Assembly: GCA_963728445.1 (NCBI GenBank)
Contig: CAVSJO010000001.1
Coordinates: forward strand, 372,001 to 436,000
Source: CAVSJO01 sp963728445
GTDB taxonomy: Bacteria; Gemmatimonadota; Gemmatimonadetes; Longimicrobiales; RSA9
Direction of reading: 5' to 3'
Length of the DNA: 64,000 nucleotides
Position 1 is the stretch's first letter. Each line of letters opens with the position of its first letter. Positions 41,526-52,019 of this stretch are shown in pieces. Made by a program: the position numbers and the translations under genes. The notes under the pieces were generated by a model that was not told the DNA's origin, did not search any database, and saw nothing but the letters and a program-made list of their open reading frames with translations.

Positions 41526-42938
41526 GTGCGCACCAAGATCGTCTCGACGGTGGGACCGTCCACCGCCTCCGCGGAAACCATCATCGCCCTGGCCCGCGCG
41601 GGCGTCGACGTGTTCCGCATCAACTTCGCCCACGGCCAGCACGACGAGCACGAGCGCGTCATCCGCTGGGTGCGGCAGGCCGGCGCCGAGCTGGCCAAGC
41701 CCCTCGCCGTCCTCGCCGACCTGGCGGGCCCGAAGATCCGCATCGGGGACCTGGCCGAGCCGTTCGGGTTGGTCGAGGAGACGACGGTCACGCTGGCGCC
41801 GGAGGCGGAGGCGAAGGAAGGCGAGATCCCGACGACGTACGCGGACCTGGCCGCCGACGTGCGCGTCGGAGGCCGCGTGCTGCTGGACGACGGCCTCATG
41901 GAGCTGGTGGTCGAGCGCGTCGAGGCGCCGCGCGTCTACGCCCGCGTGATCCGCGGCGGCATGCTGAACGCGCACAAGGGCATGAACCTGCCGGGCGCCA
42001 GCGTGAGCGCTCCGTCGCTCACGCAGAAGGACATCGCCGACCTGCGCTTCGCCATCGCCCACGGCGTCGACTACATCGGTCTGTCCTTCGTGCAGCGGGC
42101 CGAGGACGTGATGGACCTGCGCCGGCGGATCCCGGAAGGTCCGCTGGTGGTGGCGAAGATCGAGAAGGACGTCGCCGTCGAGAACATCGAGAAGATCCTG
42201 GTGGCGACGGACGCCGTCATGGTCGCCCGTGGGGACCTGGGCGTGGAGCTGCCCTTCGAGCAGGTGCCCATCGCCCAGAAGCGCATCATCCAGCTCGCGA
42301 ACCTGTACGGCCGCCCGGTCATCACCGCCACGCAGATGCTGGAGTCGATGGTGAACGTGCCGCGGCCGACGCGGGCGGAGGTGAGCGACGTCGCCAACGC
42401 GCTCTTCGACGGGACCGACGCCGTCATGCTGTCCCAGGAGACGGCCATCGGCCGCTACCCGGTGCTGGCGGTCGAGGCCATGGCGCGGATCGGCGCGGAG
42501 ATCGAGCGGTCGAGCGCGTTCGAGCAGGGGCCGAAGTACGACATCCCGATCCTGGAGAACCTGCGGGCCGGGGCCACGCCGACGGAGCACGCCGTGGCGG
42601 CGGCGACGGTGGAGGCGGTCCGGCTGCTGGGTGCTCCGGCGATCGTGACGCTGACGACGACGGGCTTCTCGGCGCGCCTGGTCTCGTCCTACCGGCCGCC
42701 GGTCCCGATCATCGCCGTGTGCGATCGGGAGGTCACGTTCCGCCAGCTCGCGCTGGTCTGGGGCGTGCACCCGGTGCTGTGGGACGGGGACGTCACGTAC
42801 GGCGGCATGCTCGAGGCGGCGCGGCAGTTCCTGGTCCGCCAGGGCATCGCCCAGCGCAGCGCCCGCGTGGTCGTCACGGCGGGCTACCCGTTCCACGTGC
42901 GCGGCACGACGAACATGATGCGCGTCGAGGTCCTGTGA
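41526..42938 (+). CDS. pyk: Pyruvate kinase
   Basis: Final glycolytic enzyme, converting phosphoenolpyruvate and ADP to pyruvate and ATP. The 470 residues have TKIVSTVGPS, the RINFAHG active-site arginine region, LADLAGPKIR, VAKIEK (catalytic Lys), VARGDLGVELP and the signature TATQMLESMVNVPRPTRAEV with GTDAVMLSQETA. GTG 41526 follows AAGGGAG. The TGA stop overlaps the GTG of the next gene. With pgi two genes downstream this forms a partly glycolytic cluster. Confidence 0.96.
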   Translation: MRTKIVSTVGPSTASAETIIALARAGVDVFRINFAHGQHDEHERVIRWVRQAGAELAKPLAVLADLAGPKIRIGDLAEPFGLVEETTVTLAPEAEAKEGEIPTTYADLAADVRVGGRVLLDDGLMELVVERVEAPRVYARVIRGGMLNAHKGMNLPGASVSAPSLTQKDIADLRFAIAHGVDYIGLSFVQRAEDVMDLRRRIPEGPLVVAKIEKDVAVENIEKILVATDAVMVARGDLGVELPFEQVPIAQKRIIQLANLYGRPVITATQMLESMVNVPRPTRAEVSDVANALFDGTDAVMLSQETAIGRYPVLAVEAMARIGAEIERSSAFEQGPKYDIPILENLRAGATPTEHAVAAATVEAVRLLGAPAIVTLTTTGFSARLVSSYRPPVPIIAVCDREVTFRQLALVWGVHPVLWDGDVTYGGMLEAARQFLVRQGIAQRSARVVVTAGYPFHVRGTTNMMRVEVL

Positions 42939-43714
42939 AGCTTCGCTTCCTCGGCACCGGCACGTCCTTCGGCGTGCCCGTCGTGGGATGCGAGTGCCCG
43001 CGCTGCACGTCGGGCGACCCCCGGGACCGGCGCACGCGCCACGCCGCGCTGCTGGAAGGCGACGACGGCCGCCGCGTGCTCGTCGACACCCCGCCCGAGC
43101 TGCGCCTCCAGCTCCTGGACGCCGGCGTCGACGACCTGGACGCCCTGTGGATCACCCACGAGCACGCGGACCACACGGCCGGGCTCGACGACCTGCGCAT
43201 CTTCTCCGCCCGCCGGCGCGAGCCCTTTCCCGCCTGGACCGCCGAGCCCGTCGCCCGCATCCTGCGCCAGCGCTTCGCCTACATCTTCGACGCGGGCGTG
43301 CGGCCGCCGGAGGGCACGACCAAGCCCGAGCTCCGGCTGCACACGTTCGAGCCTTTCGAGGCCGTCGACGTCGCCGGCTTCACCATGCTGCCGCTGCCCG
43401 TGCCCCACGGCGACATCGACGTCTACGGCTTCCGCACGGGCCGCCTCGGCTACCTCACGGACGTCGGCAGCGTCCCCGCGCGCGTCCGCGAAGCCCTGCG
43501 CGGCGTCGACGTGCTCGTCCTCTCGGCGCTCTGGTTCGGTCGGCCGCACCCGACGCACCTGACGGTCGAACAGGCCGTGGACGTGGCCCGGGACATCGGC
43601 GCGGAACGGACCTTTCTGACGCATCTGACGCACCGGGTCGGGCACGCCGAGCTGCAGGAGAAGCTGCCGACGGGCGTCGCCCCGGCCCACGACGGACTGA
43701 CCCTCACGATCTGA
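42935..43714 (+). CDS. PhnP-like metallo-beta-lactamase-fold phosphodiesterase
   Basis: A 259-residue MBL-fold hydrolase. It starts KLRFLGTGTSFGVP and has the Cys cluster VGCECPRCTSGDPRDRRTRHAALL, a structural zinc loop seen in PhnP-type cyclic phosphodiesterases. The metal motif ITHEHADHTAGLDDLR, the His in PVPHGDIDVYGFR and THLTHRVGHAEL complete the site. Relatives act on 5-phosphoribosyl 1,2-cyclic phosphate or cyclic nucleotides; no phosphonate genes are nearby, so the substrate is open. GTG 42935 overlaps the pyk stop, and pgi starts six bases after its stop. Confidence 0.88.
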   Translation: MKLRFLGTGTSFGVPVVGCECPRCTSGDPRDRRTRHAALLEGDDGRRVLVDTPPELRLQLLDAGVDDLDALWITHEHADHTAGLDDLRIFSARRREPFPAWTAEPVARILRQRFAYIFDAGVRPPEGTTKPELRLHTFEPFEAVDVAGFTMLPLPVPHGDIDVYGFRTGRLGYLTDVGSVPARVREALRGVDVLVLSALWFGRPHPTHLTVEQAVDVARDIGAERTFLTHLTHRVGHAELQEKLPTGVAPAHDGLTLTI

Positions 43715-43720
43715 GCGACC

Positions 43721-45124
43721 ATGGCCCAGCCCCTCGATCTCGACTTCGCCAACATGCTCGCGCCGCAGCTCGGCGGCCGGGGCATCGACCCCGACAGCCT
43801 GGACCGCGCGGCCGACGACTTCAAGGAGGTGCACCGCGCCTTCCGCGCCCGGGCCGACGCCGGCGAGCTGGGCTTCCTCGAGCTGCCGTCCCAGACGGAG
43901 ACGGTGGAGCAGATCCGGCGCATCGCGGACGCGCTGGCCGGCGTCAACGAGGTCGTCGTCGTGCTCGGCATCGGCGGCTCCGCCCTCGGCACCATCGCCA
44001 TGCGGGACGCCCTGCTGCCGCCCTTCTGGAACGAGCTGGACGACGAGGCCCGGGACTACTTCCCCCGCCTGTACGTCCTCGACAACGTGGACCCGTCCAC
44101 CGTCGGGCCCCTCCTCGACCGGCTGCCCCTCGGCCGCACCCTCTTCGACGTCGTCTCCAAGTCCGGCACGACCGCCGAGACCATGTCCCAGTTCCTCATC
44201 GTCCGGGACCGCCTCGTCGCTGCGCTGGGCGACGACGGCTACCGCAGCCAGCTCCTCTTCACCACCGATCCGGAGAACGGCGTGCTCCGTCGCCTCTCCA
44301 AGGAGGAGGGGATCACGGCGCTGCCCGTGCCGCCGAACGTGGGCGGCCGCTTCAGCGTCCTCTCCGCCGTCGGCCTGCTCCCCGCCGCCATGGTCGGCAT
44401 CGACATCGACGGCCTCCTCGGGGGCGCACGGGACATGATCCGCCGCTGCGACTCCGGCGAGCTCCTCGAGAACCCCGCCGGCCTCTTCGCAGTCCTCCAG
44501 CACGCGGCCGCCACCGAGAAGGACGCGCCCGTGCAGGTCATGATGGCCTACAGCGACCGCCTGTACGGCGCCGCCGACTGGTTCCGGCAGCTTTGGGCCG
44601 AGAGCCTGGGCAAGCGACAGGACCGGCAGGGCAGGGACGTCTTCCGCGGCCCCACGCCCGTGAAGGCGCTGGGCGCCACGGACCAGCACTCCCAGGTCCA
44701 GCTCTACATGGAGGGCCCCTTCGACAAGACGATCACGCTGCTGTCCGTCGAGGACCTGGGCGACGACGTGGCCATCCCCGAGGGCCAGTACGCCGACATC
44801 GACGCCCTCGCCTATCTCGGCGGCAAGAGCCTCGGCCGTCTGCTCCACGCCGAGCGCAGGGCCACCGCCGCCGCCCTGGCCCGCCACGGCCGCATGAACA
44901 TGACCCTCACGCTGCCGGACGTGTCCGCCCATTCCCTCGGCCAGCTCTTCATGCTCCTCGAGATCGCCACCGCGTACTCCGGCGAGCTCTACGACGTGAA
45001 CCCCCTCGACCAGCCTGGAGTCGAGCTCGGCAAGCGCCTCACGTACGGGCTCATGGGACGGAAGGGCTACGCGTCCGAAGAGGGTGAGTCGGAGGCCGGC
45101 GCGTCGGAGGGCGACGGCGCTTGA
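43721..45124 (+). CDS. pgi: Glucose-6-phosphate isomerase
   Basis: Interconverts glucose-6-phosphate and fructose-6-phosphate. At 467 residues it is the shorter bacterial form. SIS-domain motifs are VVLGIGGSALGTIAMRDAL, SKSGTTAETMSQFL, VPPNVGGRFSVLSAVGLLPA, the GATDQHSQVQLYMEGP histidine/glutamine segment and the C-terminal lysine region ELGKRLTYGLMGRKG. ATG 43721 has no clear ribosome site but lies only six bases after the preceding stop. Its last residues overlap a truncated aminotransferase-like frame. Confidence 0.95.
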   Translation: MAQPLDLDFANMLAPQLGGRGIDPDSLDRAADDFKEVHRAFRARADAGELGFLELPSQTETVEQIRRIADALAGVNEVVVVLGIGGSALGTIAMRDALLPPFWNELDDEARDYFPRLYVLDNVDPSTVGPLLDRLPLGRTLFDVVSKSGTTAETMSQFLIVRDRLVAALGDDGYRSQLLFTTDPENGVLRRLSKEEGITALPVPPNVGGRFSVLSAVGLLPAAMVGIDIDGLLGGARDMIRRCDSGELLENPAGLFAVLQHAAATEKDAPVQVMMAYSDRLYGAADWFRQLWAESLGKRQDRQGRDVFRGPTPVKALGATDQHSQVQLYMEGPFDKTITLLSVEDLGDDVAIPEGQYADIDALAYLGGKSLGRLLHAERRATAAALARHGRMNMTLTLPDVSAHSLGQLFMLLEIATAYSGELYDVNPLDQPGVELGKRLTYGLMGRKGYASEEGESEAGASEGDGA

Positions 45125-45347
45125 TAGCCTTCGCCGGCTCGAGCTCGGCGTCGAGCTGGGCTACCGGGTGGAGGAGGGGCGCTGGGGCCGGGACGAGCTG
45201 GCGGGCGCCGAGGAGGCGTTCGCCACGAGGACGGGCCAGGGCGTCGTGCCCATCACGTCCCTCGACGGACGCGCGTTCCCGGCGTCCGAGGCTGCGCCCC
45301 GGCTCTTCGACGCGTACTGGCGCCGGGTGGCGGAGGAGGCGGAGTAG
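45084..45347 (+). pseudogene. C-terminal remnant of a class IV (fold IV) aminotransferase
   Basis: An 87-codon frame whose last 75 residues, ELGVELGYRVEEGRWGRDEL then AEEAFATRTGQGVVPITSLDG and PRLFDAYWRR, match the C-terminal part of branched-chain aminotransferase/aminodeoxychorismate lyase-like enzymes. The N-terminal domain and the PLP lysine are absent; upstream DNA is the pgi gene. A start could be GTG 45084 inside pgi. A working enzyme is not possible from this fragment, so it is probably a deletion scar. Confidence 0.6.
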
Positions 45348-45424
45348 CCCCGCACGGCCCGGGGAACGGATGTTGCACCTGCTGACCGCCTCTCACGCCG
45401 GCAGGAGAACCAGCGACGCCGCAC

Positions 45425-46183
45425 ATGCCCGAACTCGACACCCGGGGTACCCTCACCGAAGACGCGATCCTCGCGACCCGCTACCGGTCCGCGAGCCGCA
45501 TCGCCGATGACCTCAGCCACGAGATCAAGAACCCGCTCCACGCCATGGTCATCAACCTGGAGCTGGTCAAGCGGAAGATCGTATCCGGCGAAGCGGAAGC
45601 CGCGCTGCAGCGGGCCGCGATCGTGGAAGAGGAGGTGCGGCGGGTGCACCGGCTGACCGATTCCGTGCTGCGGCTGCTCCGCCCCTCCCCCGAGCCTGCC
45701 ACGCCCGTCGACGTGGACACCGTGCTGGCGGACCTGCTGCCGGTGCTGGAGGCGGCGGCCAAGGTCGCCCGGGTCCGCTTCGTGGCCGAGCCCCTGGGCG
45801 ACTTCTGCCGCGTGCGGGCGCTGGCCTCGGACGTCCGCCAGGCGGTGCTCTGCGTGTTCCTGAACGCTCTGGACGCGGCGAGCGCCGGGGCGGAGGCGGG
45901 CGGCCGCGAGGGCCGCATCGAGCTGTCCTGCTCCGTCCGCGGGGACAGCGTGCGCATCCGCGTCGCGGACAACGGGCCCGGCGTGCCCGCGGTGGCGGGC
46001 GGCCGGCTCGGCGAGCCCGGCTTCACGACGCGACCCGGCGCGGCGGGGATGGGGCTCGCCGTGACCCGGCACCTGCTGGCGGAGGCCGGCGGACGCCTGG
46101 AATGGGAGCCCGCTCCCGAGGTTCCGGAGGCGCCCGGCGGGGCCGCTTTCGTCCTCGTATATCCCCGCGTGAACGGCGCTTGA
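45425..46183 (+). CDS. Soluble sensor histidine kinase (NtrB/AtoS-like transmitter)
   Basis: A 252-residue transmitter without a recognisable sensor or membrane region. HisKA carries the phosphorylated His32 in DLSHEIKNPLHAM. The HATPase_c domain has the N box FLNALDAAS, G1 DNGPGVP and G2 GAAGMGLAV. It is followed 89 bases later by an NtrC-family regulator, its likely partner. With no sensor domain, the input must come from another protein or from its short N-terminus (about 20 residues). Confidence 0.9.
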   Translation: MPELDTRGTLTEDAILATRYRSASRIADDLSHEIKNPLHAMVINLELVKRKIVSGEAEAALQRAAIVEEEVRRVHRLTDSVLRLLRPSPEPATPVDVDTVLADLLPVLEAAAKVARVRFVAEPLGDFCRVRALASDVRQAVLCVFLNALDAASAGAEAGGREGRIELSCSVRGDSVRIRVADNGPGVPAVAGGRLGEPGFTTRPGAAGMGLAVTRHLLAEAGGRLEWEPAPEVPEAPGGAAFVLVYPRVNGA

Positions 46184-46272
46184 CCCTTCGGCGCGATCGG
46201 GGGTACCTTCCCTCGGCACCGGGCGGCCCGGCAGTCCTGCACGCCGCCCACCTCCCCGTGTGAAGACCGACT

Positions 46273-47802
<1,530 letters not shown>

Positions 47803-47871
47803 CCGCCGGCCCCGGGCGGAGGGGCCGCGCCCGCTGGCGCGGACGGACGCTGAGGTGAAAAGGAGCGATCG

Positions 47872-48273
47872 ATGGGAGATCGGGACGAGTGCATCGTGGT
47901 CGAGGAGCGGGGCGGGTCCTTCTCCGGGTTCCTGTGGGGCGCGCTGATCGGCGCGGCGGCCATGCTCATGCTGGCGCCGCGCTCAGGGGAGGAGACGCTC
48001 CGCCGCCTGTCGGAGACGGGCCGGAAGCTGCGCGGCCGCGCCGAGGGCAGGTGGGACGACGTCGAGTCCACGGTCCGGGACCGCTACGGCGAGGTCCGCA
48101 GTGAGGTGGGCGGGCACGTGTCCGCCGCACGCCACGCCTTCGAGACGGGCGTGGATACGGGCCGGCGCGCCGTGCGCGAGACGCGCGACGCCGTCCGCTC
48201 CGACTACGAGGCCCGGCGGCCCCGGTCCGACGGCGAATCCGGGACGTCGGAGGACGTCGGATCCGGCGACTGA
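47872..48273 (+). CDS. YtxH-domain protein
   Basis: A 133-residue protein with the YtxH pattern: a glycine-rich hydrophobic segment FSGFLWGALIGAAAMLMLAPRSGEET (residues about 17-42, shown here only to mark its extent; core GALIGAAAMLMLAPRSG) and then a long amphipathic, Arg/Glu-rich helical region ending in an acidic Ser/Asp tail. Such proteins are often general-stress membrane-associated proteins of unknown function. ATG 47872 follows AAGGAG. Twenty-seven bases separate it from the YihY gene. Confidence 0.82.
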   Translation: MGDRDECIVVEERGGSFSGFLWGALIGAAAMLMLAPRSGEETLRRLSETGRKLRGRAEGRWDDVESTVRDRYGEVRSEVGGHVSAARHAFETGVDTGRRAVRETRDAVRSDYEARRPRSDGESGTSEDVGSGD

Positions 48274-48300
48274 TCCGCCCTCGCCGCCGTCGCCACTCCC

Positions 48301-49248
48301 ATGAGTGAGCCTTCCGGGCGGCAGCTCGAGGGAGCCGCCCCCGGACCCGGCCTGCCCGCCGATCGCAGCCGCTGGTTCCGGGTGCGTCACTTCTTCGCCC
48401 TGGTCTACGAGAAGGCCGGCGACGACGAGATCTTCTTCCTGGCCGGCGCCATCGCGTTCAACGTGGTGGTGGCCTTCGCGCCCATGGTCCTCGCCGTGCT
48501 CGGCATCGCCGGCACCGTCCTGAGCCTCCACTCCACGGATCCGAGCCAGACGCTCGAGCACATCATCGTCCAGAACCTGCCGCCCCTGGGCGTGGATTCC
48601 CGCCAGGCCATCAGCACGTGGCTGGACAACCTCATACACGACGCGCCCAAGCTCATCGGCATCAGCACCATCGTCTTCATGTGGCTGGCGACGCGCCTCA
48701 TCGGCACGCTCCGCACCGCGCTGCGCCAGGTGTTCGACGTCCACCGCGACCGCGGGATCATTGCCGGCAAGATCTTCGACCTGCGCATGGTCTTCGTCAC
48801 CGGCCTGCTCTTCACCGTGAACGTCGGCCTCACGCTCGGGCTCGGCCTGCTCCGCAACGCCGGCATGAACGTCCTCGGCTTCCTCGGCGCCGGGCAGGGG
48901 CAGATCTCCTTCGTGGAGGCGGCGTGGCCGCGGGTGATCGCCTTCTTCTTCCTCTGGACCACGTTCGTCCTGGTCTACCGCTATCTGCCGGCCCGTCGGA
49001 CCTCGTGGCGGACGTCCCTCATCGCGGCCACGTTCACGGCCGCCATGTCCGAGGTGCTGAAGGAGGTCTTCGCCTGGTACGTCGGCTCCGTGGCCGACTA
49101 CGGCTCGACGTACGGCAACGTTGCCGCGTTCATCGTCCTCGTCCTGTGGATCTACTACACGTCCGTGGTGTTCGTACTGGGCGGAGAGGTCGCCCAGGTC
49201 ACCGCGATGCAGCGCGTGCGAAGGCGGCAGAAGGAGCGGCTGCGGTGA
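48301..49248 (+). CDS. YihY/BrkB-family inner-membrane protein
   Basis: A 315-residue polytopic protein of the YihY/virulence-factor BrkB family. The family was once annotated as RNase BN; its actual role is unclear. Six hydrophobic segments are seen, with family signatures FLAGAIAFNVVVAFAPMVLA, here (AIAFNVVVAFAPMV), TRLIGTLRTALRQVFDV, YRYLPARRTSW and a C-terminal VLWIYYTSVVFVLGGEV. The N-terminus is a polar stretch of 40 residues. ATG 48301 is assigned by homology; there is no strong ribosome site. Confidence 0.9.
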   Translation: MSEPSGRQLEGAAPGPGLPADRSRWFRVRHFFALVYEKAGDDEIFFLAGAIAFNVVVAFAPMVLAVLGIAGTVLSLHSTDPSQTLEHIIVQNLPPLGVDSRQAISTWLDNLIHDAPKLIGISTIVFMWLATRLIGTLRTALRQVFDVHRDRGIIAGKIFDLRMVFVTGLLFTVNVGLTLGLGLLRNAGMNVLGFLGAGQGQISFVEAAWPRVIAFFFLWTTFVLVYRYLPARRTSWRTSLIAATFTAAMSEVLKEVFAWYVGSVADYGSTYGNVAAFIVLVLWIYYTSVVFVLGGEVAQVTAMQRVRRRQKERLR

Positions 49249-49303
49249 GGCGGCGTCGCCCCGCGCCTACTGCTACGTTCCCCGTTCCCCTACATTCCCG
49301 GTC

Positions 49304-49780
49304 ATGAGCAGCAAATCCCCAGACGACGGCCGCAAGGTCGTGGCCCGCAACCGCAAAGCCCTGCATGAGTACGAGATCCTCGACCGCTGGGAGGCCGGGC
49401 TCGTGCTGCGCGGGCCGGAGGTCAAGTCCATCCGGGACGCCAAGGTCAACCTGGGGGACGCCTTCGCCCGCGTGGAGAACGGGGAGGTGTGGCTCTACAA
49501 TCTGCACGTGACGCCCTACAGCCAGGCGACCGCCTGGTCCGCGCCCGACCCCCTGCGCACGCGCAAGCTGCTCATGACGAAGCAGCAGATCCGCAAGCTC
49601 GTCGGATCCGTCCAGGAGAAGGGCCTCACCCTCGTCCCTCTGGACCTCTACTTCCGCCGGGGCTACGCCAAGGTCACCCTCGCCCTCGCCCGCGGGAAGA
49701 AGCTCCACGACAAGCGCGAATCGCTCAAGCGACGGGCCGCCGAGCGGGACGTCGAGCGCGCCTTCAAGGGACAGCCGTGA
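49304..49780 (+). CDS. smpB: SsrA-binding protein SmpB
   Basis: Partner of tmRNA in trans-translation rescue of stalled ribosomes. The 158-residue protein has ARNRKALHEYEILDRWEAGL, in parts (NRKALHEYEI), LRGPEVKSIRDAKVNLGDAFA, the LYNLHVTPY motif, RTRKLL and the basic C-terminal tail GKKLHDKRESLKRRAAERDV that mimics mRNA. ATG 49304 lacks a Shine-Dalgarno; TACATT at 49291-49296 and TACGTT at 49274-49279 could be -10 elements. The stop overlaps the GTG of the amidase. No ssrA gene was found in the window. Confidence 0.96.
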   Translation: MSSKSPDDGRKVVARNRKALHEYEILDRWEAGLVLRGPEVKSIRDAKVNLGDAFARVENGEVWLYNLHVTPYSQATAWSAPDPLRTRKLLMTKQQIRKLVGSVQEKGLTLVPLDLYFRRGYAKVTLALARGKKLHDKRESLKRRAAERDVERAFKGQP

Positions 49781-51069
49781 CGCCGGGGACGCTCCGCAGG
49801 CCACGTCCGGCGTCCCGCCTCACGGCCGCCGTCCGGGCGCCGCTCCTTCTCCTGCTCGTCTTTCTGGCGACGTCGCCGGGCGGCATCGCGGCGCAGGCCG
49901 CCCCCTCGCTGCGCGTGGTATACGGCGGCGCGCCCCCGGCCGCACCGCGCGCCTTCACGCCCGACACGTCCCGGGGCGCGCCCGCCTACGGCGCCGACGC
50001 CCTCGCGGCCGTCGGTGCCACCGTCCGCCTGACCGACTGCGGCGCCCGCGTGCTCCTCCTCGGGGACACGCTGGAGTTCGAGAGCCTCTCACCCTTCGTG
50101 GACGGCTCCGTACAGGTGCAGCTGCCCGCCGCCTTCTACCGCCGCGGCGACGCCGCCTTCTGGCCCCGCGCCTTCTTCACCGACTGGCTGCCCGCCCGCT
50201 ACCCGCAGGTCACGTGGACCGACGGCGCGCTGCGCGTGGGCGGGATCGTGGCCACGGCCGCTGACGCTGCCTCCGCGAAGTCCTCCGCGCCCTCCGCGCG
50301 ATCCTCCGCGCCCTCCGCGCGAGCTCCGGAGCGGGTGGCGGCCGCGAAGCCCGGCGCCCCGCGCCGCCTCGTCGTCCTGGACGCCGGTCACGGCGGTCGT
50401 GACCCCGGCAAGATCGGTCCGGGCGGCGTGCGGGAGAAGGACGTGACGCTGTCCATCGCCACGCGCCTCGAAGGCGTGCTGAAGAGCCGCGGCTACGACG
50501 TGCGCATGACCCGCACGGCCGACACCCTCATCGACCTGGCCGACCGGCCGCGCATGGCCAACGACTGGAAGAACGGGCGGCCCGCCGCCCTGTTCATGTC
50601 CATCCACGCCAACGCGTTCCGCGGCCACGCCGAGGGCTTCGAGACGTACTTCCTCTCCGACGCCCGGACCGAGGACGAGCGCCGCGTGGCGGAGATGGAG
50701 AACGCCGCCGTCGCGTACGAGGAGACGCCCGCCGGCGGTCCGAAGACGGACGTCGGCGCCATCCTGAACTCGCTGCGCAACGACTACTACGTCCACGCGT
50801 CCGACGACCTGGCGGAGTCCGTCCAGCGGCGCCTTGCCCGCATCGAGCCGGGGCCGAACCGGGGCGTGAAGCAGGCGGGCTTCCGCGTCCTCGTCGGCGC
50901 CTTCATGCCCGCCGTGCTCGTGGAGACGGCGTTCATCTCCGATCGGGACGAGGAGCGCCTGCTGGCGACGGCGGCGTTCCAGCGCCGCATCGCCCAGGCG
51001 CTGGCCGACTCCATCGACGACTTCTTCGACGGCCACCAGCACCTGTGGGCCGCGACGGGGACGAAGTGA
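49777..51069 (+). CDS. N-acetylmuramoyl-L-alanine amidase (Amidase_3), exported
   Basis: A 430-residue periplasmic amidase that splits septal or recycled peptidoglycan. An N-terminal signal peptide (to about 38) is followed by a beta-rich region, a short Ala/Ser linker with the repeated SSAPSAR, and the Amidase_3 domain from about 190. That domain has VVLDAGHGGRDPGKIG (His), GVREKDVTL (Glu), MSIHANAFRG (His) and the catalytic Glu in VETAFISD. GTG 49777 overlaps the smpB stop, and its own stop overlaps the pyrD start, in a chain of coupled genes. Confidence 0.93.
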   Translation: MTPGTLRRPRPASRLTAAVRAPLLLLLVFLATSPGGIAAQAAPSLRVVYGGAPPAAPRAFTPDTSRGAPAYGADALAAVGATVRLTDCGARVLLLGDTLEFESLSPFVDGSVQVQLPAAFYRRGDAAFWPRAFFTDWLPARYPQVTWTDGALRVGGIVATAADAASAKSSAPSARSSAPSARAPERVAAAKPGAPRRLVVLDAGHGGRDPGKIGPGGVREKDVTLSIATRLEGVLKSRGYDVRMTRTADTLIDLADRPRMANDWKNGRPAALFMSIHANAFRGHAEGFETYFLSDARTEDERRVAEMENAAVAYEETPAGGPKTDVGAILNSLRNDYYVHASDDLAESVQRRLARIEPGPNRGVKQAGFRVLVGAFMPAVLVETAFISDRDEERLLATAAFQRRIAQALADSIDDFFDGHQHLWAATGTK

Positions 51070-51999
51070 GCGCGCCGCGCCTCGCCCAGTCCCTCCTCGG
51101 CACCACGTTCCAGAACCCGGTACTGCTGGCCGGCGGCACGTGCGGCTACGGCCGGGAGCTGGCGGGCCTGATCGACCTGGACGCCCTGGGCGGGCTGGTA
51201 ACGAAGTCCGTCACCCCGGAGCCGCGGGCCGGCAACCCCGCGCCCCGGGTGGGCGAGTTCGCCGCCGGCATGATGAACTCCGTCGGCCTGGCGAACGTCG
51301 GGATGGACGCGTTCGCCCGTGAGAAGCTGCCGTGGCTCGCGGAGAACCTGCGTTCCGCCCGGGTGCTCGTGAACGTGGCGGGCAAGACGGTGGAGGACTA
51401 CCCGGCCGTGGTCGAGCGGCTCGACGGGCTGGACGGCTTCCTGGGCTACGAGGTCAACGTCTCGTGCCCCAACGTAAAGGCCGGCGGTGCCGATCTTCTG
51501 CACCCGGGACGACCTGCTCACCGAGGTCGTGCGGGCGTGCCGCGCCGCCACGCGCAGGCCGCTCTCCGTGAAGCTTTCGCCGAACGTGCCGGACGTCGGC
51601 CACGTCGCGGAGGTGGCGGTGGCGGCGGGCGCCGACGCGCTGACGCTCATCAACACCTTCCCCGGGCTGGTCTTCGACCTCGAGACGCGCCGGCCCGTGC
51701 TGGGCGCCGGGACGGGCGGGGTGAGCGGTCCGGCCGTGCTGCCCATGGGCGTGCACGCGGTGTGGCAGGCGCGCCGGCGGGTGGACGTGCCGATCCTGGG
51801 CGTGGGCGGCGTGCGCACGGGCGAGGACGCGCTGCAGTACGTGCTGGCGGGGGCGTCCCTCGTGCAGGTGGGAACGGCCTCCTTCGCGGATCCTGGCACC
51901 GCGCCTCGTGTATTGAACGAACTCGAACGCTGGCTGCGCCAGGAAGGCATCGGCAGCGTCGCCGAGCTCGTCGGCGCGGGCGCGTTCGAGCGCCCGTAG
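51066..51999 (+). CDS. pyrD: Dihydroorotate dehydrogenase (class 1), frame interrupted
   Basis: Fourth enzyme of pyrimidine synthesis, an FMN TIM barrel. From GTG 51066 the first frame gives NPVLLAGGTCGYG, SVTPEPRAGN, MMNSVGLANVG and YEVNVSCPNVKAG. Near 51483-51489 the frame changes and continues as PIFCTRDDLLTEVVRACR, VKLSPNVPDV, LTLINTFPGL, VPILGVGGVRTGEDALQY and SLVQVGTASF. Skipping one base, or adding two, in GGCGGTGCC restores the protein (about 310 residues). pyrF follows by 20 bases, supporting the assignment. Confidence 0.87.
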
Positions 52000-52019
52000 C
52001 TGCTCAACCGGAAAGGGAC

